The notes: a model not told the origin generated them from the letters alone. Positions 27,192 to 37,612 are shown, numbered from the stretch's first letter. The stretch is 64,000 bases of DNA from Ruegeria sp. EL01 (GCF_900313035.1 NZ_OMPS01000046.1:248001-312000); one strand, 5' to 3'. Translations and numbers: made by a program.

Positions 27192-28289
27192 TTAGTCCAA
27201 AGCGTAAGTGACTTGAATACCAACGCTCCAAGCACTGTTACCAGTGAAGGTCGCGCGCGCACCGGGGCCAGCGCCATTAGCTGTCGCATCACCGATGTCC
27301 GTGTAGCGGACGCCACCCGAAATCTTTGCCTTGTCCATTGAGTATGTGCCACCCAAACCGATGCTCCAGAACCCATCGGTTGGTCCAAGGTTTGATACCG
27401 GCTCACCTTCGTCGGTTTCATATCCTAACGTCACGGCGCCAGAAAACTCTTCAGAGAACTGGTAACCCAGACCTAACGTGTATGTGAAAGTCGCGTTGTT
27501 ATAGTCAACCAGGTTCGAGGTCGGCGGGTAGTTAGGCGGATTGTACACAAGCTGTGGCCAGTCAACCCAGCGAATAGAGCCAAAGAGCAGAGTCTTTGGT
27601 GCAACGCCCGTCTGGAAATCCAGGTTTACCGATTGCGGCGTTTCGATCTCACTTGACGATTGTACAGGCCTGCCTCCGGTTAGAAGGCTGGTTTCCGTTT
27701 GCGAAAGATCGTGCGAGATTTTCGAGTTGTATGTCAATGAAACCCGGGCTGCGATCTCGGGTTTTTCCCATGCAACACCAAGTACATAACCCAAATCGGT
27801 CGACGCATCCGTATTGACCGAATAAGCTGCAGCCACGGGAACATTGACCCTGGCTTTCACCCTTTGAGCCCGAAGACCACCAATCGCGCTGAAGCCGTTG
27901 TCGAATTTGTAGCGCAAGAGGGCCGTGATCGCATCAGTGTCAGCTTTGGCATCTAGAACGCCGCTACCACCCTGAGACAATCTATAACCAGGAGCGTACG
28001 AAATGTCCGCGCCGTACGGTTGATCGTACATGATGGCAAAGTCCAAGCGATCGTTCAGCGACGTCTTGTAGCCCAAATGCGGGGTGAAGAAATCGTTTGC
28101 GACATCACCGGAGTCCGTACCCAACAAAGTACCGCTCACGCTCGGGTCAGTGTAACCCAGTCGGAACTGAACAACCGAGCCTTCTTCAAAAATCAGATTG
28201 ATGCCCTGACCACTGCGGTCTAAGCCACCCGCCTGCACTGTCGTTGCCCCTACGCATAGGGCGCAAGCTTGTAGAAGCGCCTTTTTCAT
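27192..28289 (-). CDS. FadL/OmpP1-type outer membrane protein
   Basis: This 365-aa protein has a signal peptide (cleavage after TTVQA, residue 20) and an N-terminal GGLDRSGQGINLIFEEG segment like the FadL hatch. Alternating beta strands run to a C-terminus ending VGIQVTYALD, typical of an outer-membrane barrel. FadL-type proteins take up long-chain fatty acids or other hydrophobic compounds by diffusion. It is slightly short of E. coli FadL. It is transcribed alone: terminator downstream, over 100 bp free upstream. Confidence 0.85.
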   Translation of the reverse strand: MKKALLQACALCVGATTVQAGGLDRSGQGINLIFEEGSVVQFRLGYTDPSVSGTLLGTDSGDVANDFFTPHLGYKTSLNDRLDFAIMYDQPYGADISYAPGYRLSQGGSGVLDAKADTDAITALLRYKFDNGFSAIGGLRAQRVKARVNVPVAAAYSVNTDASTDLGYVLGVAWEKPEIAARVSLTYNSKISHDLSQTETSLLTGGRPVQSSSEIETPQSVNLDFQTGVAPKTLLFGSIRWVDWPQLVYNPPNYPPTSNLVDYNNATFTYTLGLGYQFSEEFSGAVTLGYETDEGEPVSNLGPTDGFWSIGLGGTYSMDKAKISGGVRYTDIGDATANGAGPGARATFTGNSAWSVGIQVTYALD

Positions 28290-28416
28290 TTATTCCTCCC
28301 ATACTGTCTCTCGTGGGTCTTATTGGCAGTGCCAGAGTGTGCATCGCCGGGCCCGTTATTTGTGGTGCCCGAATACTCACTCGTGACCCATTTTAACGTC
28401 AACTGGTGACCATGCG

Positions 28417-29322
28417 TTACTTAGGAGTTGTTACGTTACGAACTGTTGCCAAACTGTTACGATTTTCAGACCACACGTTCAAAAAGATACCGGCAAAGAT
28501 TATTGCTGCGCCCAATAGCGTCCAGTGGTCGATCGGCTCGTGATACAGGATCATACCGACCACAGCGATGGTGGGCAGGCGCGCGAAATCGAAGGGGATC
28601 ACAATGGTCGCCGGCGCGATGGCCAGTGCGTTGGTGATGCAGAAATGCGCCAGTAACCCAGCCAAGCCTACAAGCAGTAGAAACGGAGCGGTTTGTGCAT
28701 TGGGTATGGTGATCTGCCCGTCAAATCCAGCTGCGGCAGTACCCAGGATCGCCTGCATGGCCGTCAACCAAAACACGATGCACCCGATGCTGGCAAACCT
28801 TGTGAGCTTCTTGGTTGTGATCGTTGTAAATGCGAAGAAAATTGCCGAGGCAGCGGCCATCACGATGCCGGGGCTCAACGGTGCGGCCCCGGGTCGGGTC
28901 ACGAACAGTACTCCGGCGAACCCAATCAAAGCGGCCGTCATTTTCAGCGCTGTCAGGCGTTCTTTAAGCAATAGCGGTGATAGCAAGATGACCCAGATGG
29001 GCTGTGTGAATTCAAGCGCGAACACCTGCGCCAGAGGTGCTACGCCGACAGCGTAAAACCAAAGGTTTTGCCCGGTGAAATGCAGTGTGTTTCTGATGGC
29101 GTGCAGGCCCAGACGTTCGGTTTTGACCTGATGCCATTTGCCGGTCGCACTCAGGACCAGCGCGACGACGACAAAGCCCACAAAGCTACGGTACATCATA
29201 ATTTCGAATGTATCGTGATAGAGGCTCAACTCGCGCCCGGCCACCGCCATTGACGAGAAAGACGCGATGGCCCCGATCATCCAAACGGCCGCTTTACCGA
29301 CCTGAGGTGACGCACTCTCCAC
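28417..29322 (-). CDS. EamA/DMT-superfamily transporter
   Basis: A second ten-helix EamA transporter of 301 aa, with paired EamA domains (FALEFTQPIWVILLSPLLL ends the first). It resembles the RhaT/YdcZ-like exporters common in roseobacters and differs clearly from the copy at 26194-27090, so it is not a recent duplicate. It lies upstream of the FadL-type gene but about 130 bp away. Substrate unknown. Confidence 0.88.
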   Translation of the reverse strand: MESASPQVGKAAVWMIGAIASFSSMAVAGRELSLYHDTFEIMMYRSFVGFVVVALVLSATGKWHQVKTERLGLHAIRNTLHFTGQNLWFYAVGVAPLAQVFALEFTQPIWVILLSPLLLKERLTALKMTAALIGFAGVLFVTRPGAAPLSPGIVMAAASAIFFAFTTITTKKLTRFASIGCIVFWLTAMQAILGTAAAGFDGQITIPNAQTAPFLLLVGLAGLLAHFCITNALAIAPATIVIPFDFARLPTIAVVGMILYHEPIDHWTLLGAAIIFAGIFLNVWSENRNSLATVRNVTTPK

Positions 29323-29451
29323 CCGATGCCTCCGTGTTTGCCATCTTGCCTGTCAGAGGCGTGTCTGACTTGGATCTAATGGAAAGTCATCAAAATTCAG
29401 TATTTTCCGTGGGCGATGAATTTTGGAAGGCGGTGCAGTTCACCCAGAACC

Positions 29452-30513
29452 CTAGTTCAAGTCTTTTGCAAATTGCCGAGCAATTTCCAAGTTCCCCTTC
29501 GCGTTCACATGGCAACAATGATCGATGTAGTGGTCTTCTTCAAAAAGTGTCGAATAGTCTTTGAAACATCCAAGGTCCTGCGCCTTTTCCCGTATCTTCG
29601 GGTACACCTGATGGATTTGAGTTTCGTAATTGGAGTTATGGCTGAAGGGTTCTGAACTCAACGTATATGGGTTCGGTTGAAGCACACATATAAACCGCGC
29701 GCCTTTGGATTGGACGATGGCTTGGGTCGCGGCCCAACTGTCTACAAGGAAACTAGCTACGTCTTCCGCGTATTCCTCTTCGCCACAACGATTGAGCGCT
29801 GAGAAGTTTGTATCGTTCTTGCTTGAATCCAACTTCTGCCCGACGCCTCGGGCAAATCGATTGAGGGATGAGGATTGAATTATGGTCCAAAGCGCGGAAG
29901 TAGATTGCGACTTGTTTTCCAACGCCGCCTTTATGAAGCCTTCACGGGGGTGGCCGTTAGCAGAGTTCAAGCCAAGGCAATTGTGGTAGACGTCATTCAC
30001 GCCGTCAAAAAACACCACAGTGTCTCCGCTTTGGATGTCCGACAGATTATTCAGAAGCCGGTTGAGGCCTTGTCGTGAATTGTATGCTTGTTCTCCGTAG
30101 TTGATAGACGTCTTCCTGGACAATTCCGCAAATTGTGAGGGGATTGTGTTTTTGTCGGAAACACTGTGGCCCCACATGGTGGACCCGCCGAAAAAGTGAA
30201 CTTTCGTGGCACTTTCTGGTTCAGGGTTGGTCGTAACGCGCCTCAGGTCTTCGTCTATGTTTAAGGTTTTGCTGGAAATCATGGGGGATTCCCAACCAAC
30301 GAAGGCTTTGTATGGGTAACCTTGAAAGCTCTCGGTGTCGTTTTGAAATTGAAATGTCTCTTCGTTTTGGTTCGGGTTGTCCGTCTTTTTTGAAGCACTG
30401 CTATCACTTGTCAGATCCCGAACTGACATTGCGACAAACAGGATGACTTCGAGCGTGACCAAAATCGCTAAAGTTAACAGACAGACGAAAAAAATGTTCT
30501 TGATCAGTGCCAT
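29452..30513 (-). CDS. Membrane-anchored SGNH-like hydrolase
   Basis: The 353-aa protein has one N-terminal membrane helix (about 7-32) and then an SGNH/GDSL-like domain. HFFGGSTMWG corresponds to block I with the nucleophile serine, FFDGVNDVYHN contains the GxND of block III, and the C-terminal IDHCCHVNAKGN carries the Asp/His pair. Such anchored SGNH proteins often modify polysaccharide acetyl groups or lipids on the outer face of the inner membrane. Base composition is somewhat AT-richer than its neighbours, so lateral origin is possible. Substrate unknown. Confidence 0.7.
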   Translation of the reverse strand: MALIKNIFFVCLLTLAILVTLEVILFVAMSVRDLTSDSSASKKTDNPNQNEETFQFQNDTESFQGYPYKAFVGWESPMISSKTLNIDEDLRRVTTNPEPESATKVHFFGGSTMWGHSVSDKNTIPSQFAELSRKTSINYGEQAYNSRQGLNRLLNNLSDIQSGDTVVFFDGVNDVYHNCLGLNSANGHPREGFIKAALENKSQSTSALWTIIQSSSLNRFARGVGQKLDSSKNDTNFSALNRCGEEEYAEDVASFLVDSWAATQAIVQSKGARFICVLQPNPYTLSSEPFSHNSNYETQIHQVYPKIREKAQDLGCFKDYSTLFEEDHYIDHCCHVNAKGNLEIARQFAKDLN

Positions 30514-30852
30514 AAAATACCTTGGGCGTTACTTGCTACAATTTGAGGCGTCACTGCAATTCAGAAAAGGTCTTGTAAGATCCTTAGGGTCTTCTAGCAA
30601 AACATGCTGTGAGATCGGGATGCGGAATGCAAGTCAAACGTCGTTGCAGCCACTTTGAGCTACAGAGAAATTTGACGGATTCAACGGTTTCCGATTTCTG
30701 CGCCGAAGGATGAACAAGTAAGCCGCGAGTTCAGCTGAGGGCAGGGCGCCCGTCGCGGTTTCTCGGACCTGGCCGTGCCAGATCAGAACGCGTCGTAGTC
30801 GCACCTACGGTAAAGCCTGCTACGTGATCAACGCGTTCCTAGACCTGTTAGG
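30514..30852. other. Intergenic stretch upstream of the SGNH-like gene
   Basis: This 339-bp gap lies between the start of the SGNH-like gene and the end of guaA. It should contain the promoter of the former. I see no gene, long hairpin or repeat in it. Confidence 0.4.
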
Positions 30853-32412
30853 TTATTCCCACTCGATCGTGCCCGGAGGCTTTGATGTGATGTCATAGGT
30901 GCACCGGTTGATGCCCTTCACCTCGTTGATGATGCGTGTTGCAGTCTCACCGAGGAACTCATGGCTGAACGGATAATAGTCGGCTGTCATTCCGTCGACC
31001 GAGGTCACAGCGCGTAAGGCGCAAGCGTAGTCATAGGTCCGACCATCGCCCATGACCCCAACTGTACGCACGGGAAGAATCGCGACAAAGGCCTGCCAGA
31101 TATCGTCATAAAGCCCATGTTTGCGGATCTGGTCGATATAGATCGCGTCGGCCTCGCGCAGGATTTCCAGTTTTTCGGGGGTGATTTCACCGGGACAACG
31201 GATCGCTAGGCCGGGCCCTGGGAAGGGATGGCGTCCGATGAAGCTGGGCGGAAGGCCCAGTTCGCGGCCCAACGCGCGAACCTCATCCTTGAACAGCTCG
31301 CGCAGGGGTTCAACCAGCTTGAGGCCCATCTTCTCCGGCAGGCCGCCAACGTTGTGGTGCGACTTGATCGTGACCGATGGACCGCCCGAGAAGGACACCG
31401 ATTCAATGACATCAGGGTACAGTGTGCCCTGCGCCAGGAACTCGGCGCCGTCGATCGTGTCAGCGTGTTTCTGGAACACGTCAATGAACAGTTTTCCGAT
31501 GATCTTGCGCTTGGTCTCAGGATCGCTCTGACCGTCGAGTTCGCCCAGAAACAGATCGCTTTCATCCGCGTGGATCAGTTGGATGTTATAGTTATCGCGG
31601 AACATGCCCACGACTTCCGTAGCTTCGTTTTTGCGCAACAATCCATGATCGACAAATACGCAAGTTAGTTGATCGCCGATGGCTTCGTGAATCAGGATCG
31701 CTGCGACCGAGCTGTCGACGCCGCCGGACAGACCACAGATGACGTTCTTATCACCCACCTGTTCGCGGATCTTGCGGATCATCTCTTCGCGATAGGCCCC
31801 CATGGTCCAGTCGCCCTTAAACCCAGCCAGTTTCACAAAATTTTCGTATAGTTTCGCGCCTTTAGGGGTGTGATGCACTTCGGGGTGGAACTGCACAGCG
31901 TAGAAGTGGCGATCTGGATCTGCCGTGATGGCATAGGGCGCGTTCGGGGACGTGCCAAAGACCTCAAATCCCGGTGCGATTTCACTGACATGATCGCCGT
32001 GGCTCATCCAGACTTGTTCGTCGCCATCCGCGAACCAACCATCCAGAATGTCCAGCGTCTTGTTCGGGGTCACGAAGGCGCGCCCGAACTCGGCCGTGCC
32101 ATGGCCGCTTTCGACCGTGCCGCCCAGCTGATGCATCATCACTTGTTGACCATAACAGATGCCCAGGATCGGGACGCCATAGTCGAAAATCTCTTGCGGT
32201 GTGCGCGGCGAACCTTCACGCGTCACACTGTCCGGACCGCCCGAGAGGATTACGGCGCGCGGGGACATTTCCCGCACGAAATCCATCGTCACGTTCTGAT
32301 AGGGGTGAATTTCACAGTAGACATTCAGTTCGCGGAGGCGGCGAGCAATCAGCTGCGTCACCTGGCTGCCAAAGTCGATGATCAGGAGGCGGTCATGGGA
32401 TTTTTCACTCAT
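30853..32412 (-). CDS. guaA: GMP synthase (glutamine-hydrolysing)
   Basis: This 519-aa protein converts XMP, ATP and glutamine to GMP. The ATG at 32412 gives the conserved start [21 protein letters not shown]; the frame open to 32592 is not homologous. The class I glutamine amidotransferase domain has [10 protein letters not shown] (catalytic cysteine) and [10 protein letters not shown]. The ATP pyrophosphatase domain follows with [12 protein letters not shown], and the C-terminal dimerisation domain ends PPGTIEWE. It is divergent from mgtC with 119 bp between them. Length and motifs are normal. Confidence 0.97.
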   Translation of the reverse strand: MSEKSHDRLLIIDFGSQVTQLIARRLRELNVYCEIHPYQNVTMDFVREMSPRAVILSGGPDSVTREGSPRTPQEIFDYGVPILGICYGQQVMMHQLGGTVESGHGTAEFGRAFVTPNKTLDILDGWFADGDEQVWMSHGDHVSEIAPGFEVFGTSPNAPYAITADPDRHFYAVQFHPEVHHTPKGAKLYENFVKLAGFKGDWTMGAYREEMIRKIREQVGDKNVICGLSGGVDSSVAAILIHEAIGDQLTCVFVDHGLLRKNEATEVVGMFRDNYNIQLIHADESDLFLGELDGQSDPETKRKIIGKLFIDVFQKHADTIDGAEFLAQGTLYPDVIESVSFSGGPSVTIKSHHNVGGLPEKMGLKLVEPLRELFKDEVRALGRELGLPPSFIGRHPFPGPGLAIRCPGEITPEKLEILREADAIYIDQIRKHGLYDDIWQAFVAILPVRTVGVMGDGRTYDYACALRAVTSVDGMTADYYPFSHEFLGETATRIINEVKGINRCTYDITSKPPGTIEWE

Positions 32413-32531
32413 GTGCGCGCCATAGGCCAAGCAAGGTGATTTCGCAAGAGCAAGGTCATTGTCCGTGCATGGGAAACGGTGTCGGACCCGGTTCTTTGAT
32501 TGATCTGTTGTAAAAGTTTTGTAACAGAAAT

Positions 32532-33281
32532 ATGACGATCTTCGGCCAGCTGTCAGAGTTGGCGCAAACGACTTGGGAGGCGCGCGTGCCAATCGCGATT
32601 GAAATTGCCGCTCTGAATCTGGCGCTTGCGCTGTTTTGCGGTGCGTTGATCGGGTCCGAGCGTCAGGTGCGCCAGCGGATGGCGGGCCTGCGAACCAACG
32701 CCTTGGTGGCGTTGAGTGCTGCGGCTTTTGTGGTGTTCTCTGCGCTCTACCCGAATGAAGTCAGCCCGACCCGGGTGGCTGCTCAGGTCGTGTCGGGGAT
32801 TGGTTTCCTGGGTGCTGGTATCATCTTTCGGCATGGGTTCACTATTCACGGCCTGAATACAGCCGCGACCCTGTGGTGTTCAGCCGCAGTGGGAATGATG
32901 GCTGGAAGCGGAGCATGGATTTTTGCGCTGATGATGACCGGATTCGTCATTTTCGTGAATCTGGGATTAAGACCGCTGGTGAAGTGGCTGAAGCGCACAA
33001 CGCGCGCCGGAGTTCCGCTTACACAGGAATTCCGCATATTGGTTAAATGCGCCGCAGATGCGCAGATCGAAGCGCGGGCTTCAGCGTTGCAGGCCCTGGC
33101 GCAAAACGGTGTGCGTATCGTTGGATTCCAAAAAGGGGCAGAGGAAGAGGGCATACAAACGCTCGAAATTCTGGTGTCCACTGAGGAGCAGTTGGAAGAT
33201 GTTCAGCACAAGATTGCTTCCCCCCTTATTCTGGAACCCGGAATTCTGAGCGTGGACTGGGAAGTGGTGCCTGAAGGTTAA
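32532..33281 (+). CDS. MgtC/SapB family membrane protein
   Basis: The 249-aa protein has four or five membrane helices with the MgtC signature [27 protein letters not shown] split over helices 1-2 and [14 protein letters not shown] in helix 3. The C-terminal cytoplasmic part (about 155-249) resembles an ACT-like domain. MgtC proteins help growth at low Mg2+ and interact with the F-ATPase in pathogens; in marine bacteria the role is not known. Divergent from guaA. Confidence 0.88.
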   Translation: MTIFGQLSELAQTTWEARVPIAIEIAALNLALALFCGALIGSERQVRQRMAGLRTNALVALSAAAFVVFSALYPNEVSPTRVAAQVVSGIGFLGAGIIFRHGFTIHGLNTAATLWCSAAVGMMAGSGAWIFALMMTGFVIFVNLGLRPLVKWLKRTTRAGVPLTQEFRILVKCAADAQIEARASALQALAQNGVRIVGFQKGAEEEGIQTLEILVSTEEQLEDVQHKIASPLILEPGILSVDWEVVPEG

Positions 33282-33426
33282 CGTGGCGGTTCCGGACGTC
33301 GCGTTTGTCTGTTTGACCGCGGATATGTCGCTTTTATGTTCCAATCGCCGTTATCCTCCAATGGTCGTCATCGACGGCGGGCTAGACAGGACCTCAATCA
33401 AGACTTCCTGATCATGGGGAAAGAAT

Positions 33427-34971
33427 ATGGCTGAACCAGCAGCACGTCGCCGGGGTCGCGGTGGAGGCGGAGCCGCCCGTAGGGCGGAGCGTACCGCAGT
33501 TCGTATCGAGACAGCGAAATACATCGAACGCAACATACCCAATTTCGAAGTTCTCAACGAAGAAGCGTTAGAGATCATCGAAACCAATGCAGAAACCGTG
33601 TTGGAAGAGATCGGTGTCAACTTTGTTGACAACCCGGCTGCTTTGGAGCGGTGGCGCGATGCGGGGGCCGATATCGACGGCGAACGCGTGCGCATACCGC
33701 GTGGACTGGCGCGTGAGCTGATCAAGACAGCCCCCAGCCAATTTACGCAACACGCCCGCAATCCTGAGAAGTCGGTTGAGATCGGCGGACGCAGTCTGGT
33801 TTTGGCGCCTGTCTATGGCCCACCATTTGTGCGTGATGCCGAGGGTGGCCGCCGCTATGCGACCATGGATGATTTCAACAAGTTCGTGAAATTGGCCTAT
33901 ATGTCCAAGTGGCTGCACCACTCGGGCGGTACAGTATGCGAACCCACCGACGTTCCGGTGAACAAGCGGCATCTGGACATGCTGAAAGCGCATATGACGC
34001 TGTCGGACAAGCCGTTCATGGGGTCGGTAACCGATCCCAGCCGCGCGCAGGACTCGGTCGAGATGTGCGAAATCCTGTTCGGCAAAGAGTTCGTGCAAGA
34101 AAACACGGTGATGACGTCCCTGACCAACATCAACTCGCCGATGACCTTCGACGATGTGATGATGGGGTCTCTTGAGGTTTATGCCCGCAATAATCAGGCC
34201 TGCATCATCTCGCCATTCATTGTGGGCGGTGCGATGGCGCCGGTTTCTGTGGCAGGGACGCTGACTCAGGTTCTGGCTGAGGTTCTGGCCGGTGTTGCGT
34301 ATAGCCAGATCATTCGTCCGGGCGCCCCGGCGATCTTTGGGGCCATGGTGACTTCCATCGACATGAACTCTGGCGCGCCGACATTTGGAACGCCTGAGGC
34401 GTCACACATTACCTACGGCGCGGGCCAGCTGGCGCGGCGTTTGAACCTGCCTTACCGGTCAGCCGGGTCATTCTGCGGATCGAAACTGCCGGATGCGCAA
34501 GCCGCCTATGAAACCGCGAACTCGCTGAACATGGGTTTGCTGTCTGGCGTGAACTTCATGCTGCATTCCTGCGGCTGGCTGGAAGGTGGTCTGGTGGCGG
34601 ATTTCGAAAAATTCGTCATGGATGCCGATCAACTGGGCGTGTTGCACGGGTTGGCCAAAGGCGTGACGTATGACGAAAATGCTCAAGCGATGGATGCAAT
34701 TCGCGAGGTTGGTCCAGGTGGCCACTATCTTGGGTGTGATCACACGCAGGAAAACTTCAAAGAAGCCTTCTGGAAATCTGAAGTGCTTGACTACAAGCCG
34801 TTTGAGACTTGGCAGGAAGAAGGGTCTCGTGACACCCGTACGCTTGCGTCGGCTCGTGTCGAACACTTGCTCGCCAACTATCAACAGCCGCAAATCGACC
34901 CGGATGTTAATGCAGCGCTAGAGGCTTATGTCGCTGAGAAGAAAGCCTCTATGCCGGATGCCTTCACCTGA
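33427..34971 (+). CDS. MttB-family (trimethylamine methyltransferase-like) protein, non-pyrrolysine
   Basis: The 514-aa protein is a member of the MttB superfamily with a basic, Arg/Gly-rich N-terminal tail (RRRGRGGGGAARR). The barrel motifs GGTVCEPTDVP, SPFIVGGAMAPVS and GAPTFGTPEASH are present. There is no in-frame amber codon at the site where true MttB carries pyrrolysine (the region reads LLSGVNFMLHSCGWL), so it belongs to the large non-Pyl group that demethylates quaternary amines such as glycine betaine and passes the methyl to a corrinoid protein. No corrinoid partner is adjacent. The substrate is therefore open. Confidence 0.85.
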   Translation: MAEPAARRRGRGGGGAARRAERTAVRIETAKYIERNIPNFEVLNEEALEIIETNAETVLEEIGVNFVDNPAALERWRDAGADIDGERVRIPRGLARELIKTAPSQFTQHARNPEKSVEIGGRSLVLAPVYGPPFVRDAEGGRRYATMDDFNKFVKLAYMSKWLHHSGGTVCEPTDVPVNKRHLDMLKAHMTLSDKPFMGSVTDPSRAQDSVEMCEILFGKEFVQENTVMTSLTNINSPMTFDDVMMGSLEVYARNNQACIISPFIVGGAMAPVSVAGTLTQVLAEVLAGVAYSQIIRPGAPAIFGAMVTSIDMNSGAPTFGTPEASHITYGAGQLARRLNLPYRSAGSFCGSKLPDAQAAYETANSLNMGLLSGVNFMLHSCGWLEGGLVADFEKFVMDADQLGVLHGLAKGVTYDENAQAMDAIREVGPGGHYLGCDHTQENFKEAFWKSEVLDYKPFETWQEEGSRDTRTLASARVEHLLANYQQPQIDPDVNAALEAYVAEKKASMPDAFT

Positions 34972-35271
34972 TCAATTTAAGTGCGAGGCGCGGCTGGCCT
35001 GATACAGCTGCGCCTCACCCAACAGCGCGATCAAAAGAACCAGATGTCGGACCAGAGAATAACCTGCGTCTTCTTCTTGCCGCAGCTCATTCACTTCTTT
35101 TTCCATCTCCATCAATCGTATCAGGGCCGCGCCCGTTCCCGGCAGCGCGCCATAGCCCAGAATGCGTTGTAGATGCCGATCCCGATTGTAATCCAGCGCT
35201 CCGAATTTTGCGGCCCGGGCCAATAGGCGGGGGCGGTGGAGTGTTGTGATCATGGTCATCAGGTCCTGCAT
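34972..35271 (-). CDS. DUF6477 family protein
   Basis: Read from the ATG at 35271 (AAGGGA eight bases upstream), this 99-aa protein begins MQDLMTMITTLHRPRLLARAA, a pattern I recall from the DUF6477 family of Rhodobacteraceae. It is mostly helical and basic, with a conserved-looking LGYGALPGTGAALIRLMEME segment. Function unknown. Its stop directly abuts the stop of the convergent MttB-family gene. Confidence 0.65.
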   Translation of the reverse strand: MQDLMTMITTLHRPRLLARAAKFGALDYNRDRHLQRILGYGALPGTGAALIRLMEMEKEVNELRQEEDAGYSLVRHLVLLIALLGEAQLYQASRASHLN

Positions 35272-35511
35272 GTCGTGTGTCCCTTGTTCAAGTTTTATCG
35301 CCTTACTTGTCACACAACTTTAGCGGGCGTTGCCTTGATCGGACTCCCTCCGAACGATGGTTTCACGACTGTTTATCTTTTTGAATCAAATCTGGTTCTT
35401 GCTCCTCGGGGTTAACGAACGAGTAACGAAAGCATCTCTAGTTAGATTTGGTTAACTCAAATTCCGAGGGCGAAAAGTGGCAGTCTGTTTTGTCGACGAG
35501 GGCAAATAATT

Positions 35512-36593
35512 ATGGAAAACAACATGGCTTTCCCCATTCCGACGTGGGTTCCAGAAGGGGCGCAAAGATACCTTGCTCATACCGAAACCGGTCGATCGAT
35601 CCGGGATATCGCAAGATCGGCAGGGTGCCATGCTTCAACCATTCTCAGGCAAATCCGACGTATAGAAATGCGGCGGGACGACCCTTTGGTTGATGCCGCT
35701 TTGCAATCCCTGGCTGAGACGCATTTTTCGTTGGCAAAAGATCAGCGGTCCCTGGCGCCTCTGCCCGATGTAACCAGCGAAGAGGAAGAGTTCGCGAACG
35801 AGGCTTTGCGCATTCTCCGACGTTTGTGCGAGACGGGGTCGGTTCTTGCGGTGGCCGAGGATATGGATAAGGCCGTTGTTGTGCGTGACACGGCGAGGCG
35901 GGCGCGACAAGAACAGCGGTCGTAGATTGCAAGATCGCGCAAGCTCTGGCGTTGAAAGATTGGATTTCCTGTGACAATCCCGGGCGCATTTCCCGGTATC
36001 GTATATCAACCTCGGGTCGATCCGCTTTGGGCATGTTGGTCGCTGAGGTTGAAAACAAAGCACGGTCCCGCAATGAATTCGGAATGGCCGAGGCGCAAAC
36101 CCCGTTTCAGGCGAACGCCTCGGGCGCGCAATCTAATCGTGTGCAGCGCATGCGCTACAGCGCTGCCGAAAGCCCGCTGATCGCCTTGTCCCGCCGCAGG
36201 GATCGTGATGGAAAGCCCTTTCTGGATGAGGCTTTGGTCAGTGCTGGCGAGCGTCTTCGTGAAGATTTTGAGTTGGCGCAGATTGGCCCACAGGTCACAC
36301 AGAATTGGGACAGTTTTCTGACAGGGGGTGCCTGAGGAAACTTTGACAGCGCCTCGCAGGACGGGCGAGGGTCATCGGACGCAAGGGATCGAGTCGCACG
36401 TGCCTTATCTGACCTCGGCCCGGGGTTGAGTGACGTTGCCCTAAGGTGCTGCTGCTATCTCGAAGGGTTGGAACTGGCAGAAAAGAGAATGGGATGGTCT
36501 GCGAGGTCCGGCAAAATCGTTCTGCGTATCGCGCTGCAACGTCTCATGCGCCACTACGAGGATCAAGCAGAGCGCAACTGCATGATTGGGTGA
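35512..36593 (+). pseudogene. DUF6456/helix-turn-helix protein gene, broken by frameshift and stop
   Basis: The first frame (35512-35925) encodes WVPEGAQRYLAHTETGRSIRDIARSAGCHASTILRQIRR, a helix-turn-helix start, and is in register up to VVVRD. Near 35888-35892 the sequence is one base short (or two long), after which another frame continues GEAGATRTAVVDCKIAQALALKDW through GERLREDFELAQIGPQVTQNWD. That frame meets a TGA at 36333 after LTGGA, but reading through it gives LGPGLSDVALRCCCYLEGLE and EKRMGWSARSGKIVLRIALQRL to a final stop at 36593. The three parts together match the full-length DUF6456 family of Rhodobacteraceae. Two independent lesions argue for a real pseudogene or a poor assembly stretch. 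Confidence 0.7.
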
Positions 36594-36643
36594 AATTCAT
36601 TTGAATCGCTTGCGGATTTGCGCGGGATTGATAATCAGGGCTT

Positions 36644-37567
36644 ATGGGTTTCACACTAAGACAGCTCCAGTACTTTCAAGCCGTTGCAGAACAACGAAAC
36701 TTCGGCCGGGCGGCTCAGCTTTGCAATGTGTCCCAACCAGCGTTGTCGGTGCAGATCAAAGCGTTGGAGGAAAATCTGGGCGGCATTCTGTTTGAACGTC
36801 AGGCCAGGGATATCCTGCTGACGCCGCTGGGGCGCGACGTGTTGGACCATGCGCGCCAGGTTTTGGGGGCAGCGGATCGGCTAGATCAGTTTGCCCGGGA
36901 CCATTCCGGTGGGCATCGATCCCTTTCGATCGGGATCATTCCAACGATCGCGCCTTATCTGCTGCCCGGTGTTCTGGCAGGGTTGCGGGCCGGCGACGTC
37001 TCGCTAAGAGTCCAGATCCGAGAAGCACGAACCGACCGTTTGCTGGCGCTGTTGCGCAGCGGCGATATTGACGCCGCAGTTCTGGCATTGCCCGCAGGTG
37101 GACGTGAGTTCCAAGAGATTCCGTTGTTTCAGGACCAGTTTCTGCTGGCGGGAAGTGCGGCGCGTCTGAAAAAGTTGTCCACCAGCCCTGAGATGCTGCG
37201 ACCTCTTGATCTAAAAGCAGCACAGTTGATGCTTCTGGAAGACGGGCATTGCCTGACCGATCAGGCGTTGGAGGTCTGTGGGCAGGATCGCGGCAGTGGG
37301 CAAATAAACATGGGGGCATCGTCATTGCCAACATTGTCGCGCCTTGTCGCCGAAGGATTTGGGCTGACGCTGATGCCGGAACTGGCTGCTCGTTCGGAGA
37401 CAGATGCCGTTTCAGGATTGAAACTGCTGCGCTTTGGCACTCCTGAACCGGCCCGCACAGTCGGGTTGGTGTTGCGTGACTCAACGTCTGAGGAGGATTG
37501 GTCAGGTCGGCTGGCGCAGGTCATTCGGGACGTGGGCGAAAAGATCGTATCGGCCACGCGCACGTAA
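36644..37567 (+). CDS. oxyR: OxyR, hydrogen-peroxide-sensing LysR-type regulator
   Basis: The 307-aa protein has a LysR helix-turn-helix at the N-terminus (TLRQLQYFQAVAEQRNFGRA) and the OxyR redox segment LEDGHCLTDQALEVC. Cys203 and Cys212 are nine residues apart, as are Cys199 and Cys208 of E. coli OxyR, so disulfide sensing of H2O2 is expected. It is convergent with a peroxiredoxin gene, a likely target. It may also autoregulate. Confidence 0.9.
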   Translation: MGFTLRQLQYFQAVAEQRNFGRAAQLCNVSQPALSVQIKALEENLGGILFERQARDILLTPLGRDVLDHARQVLGAADRLDQFARDHSGGHRSLSIGIIPTIAPYLLPGVLAGLRAGDVSLRVQIREARTDRLLALLRSGDIDAAVLALPAGGREFQEIPLFQDQFLLAGSAARLKKLSTSPEMLRPLDLKAAQLMLLEDGHCLTDQALEVCGQDRGSGQINMGASSLPTLSRLVAEGFGLTLMPELAARSETDAVSGLKLLRFGTPEPARTVGLVLRDSTSEEDWSGRLAQVIRDVGEKIVSATRT

Positions 37568-37569
37568 AA

Positions 37570-37590
37570 AGGCCCGCCAAGGGCGGGCCT
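37570..37590 (-). terminator. Rho-independent terminator between oxyR and the peroxiredoxin gene
   Basis: AGGCCCGCC and GGCGGGCCT pair around a three-base loop. On the minus strand the hairpin is followed by TTTTT, so it mainly serves the peroxiredoxin gene; the plus side has no T run. Confidence 0.8.
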
Positions 37591-37612
37591 GATATCAACC
37601 TGTGGTCTGTGT

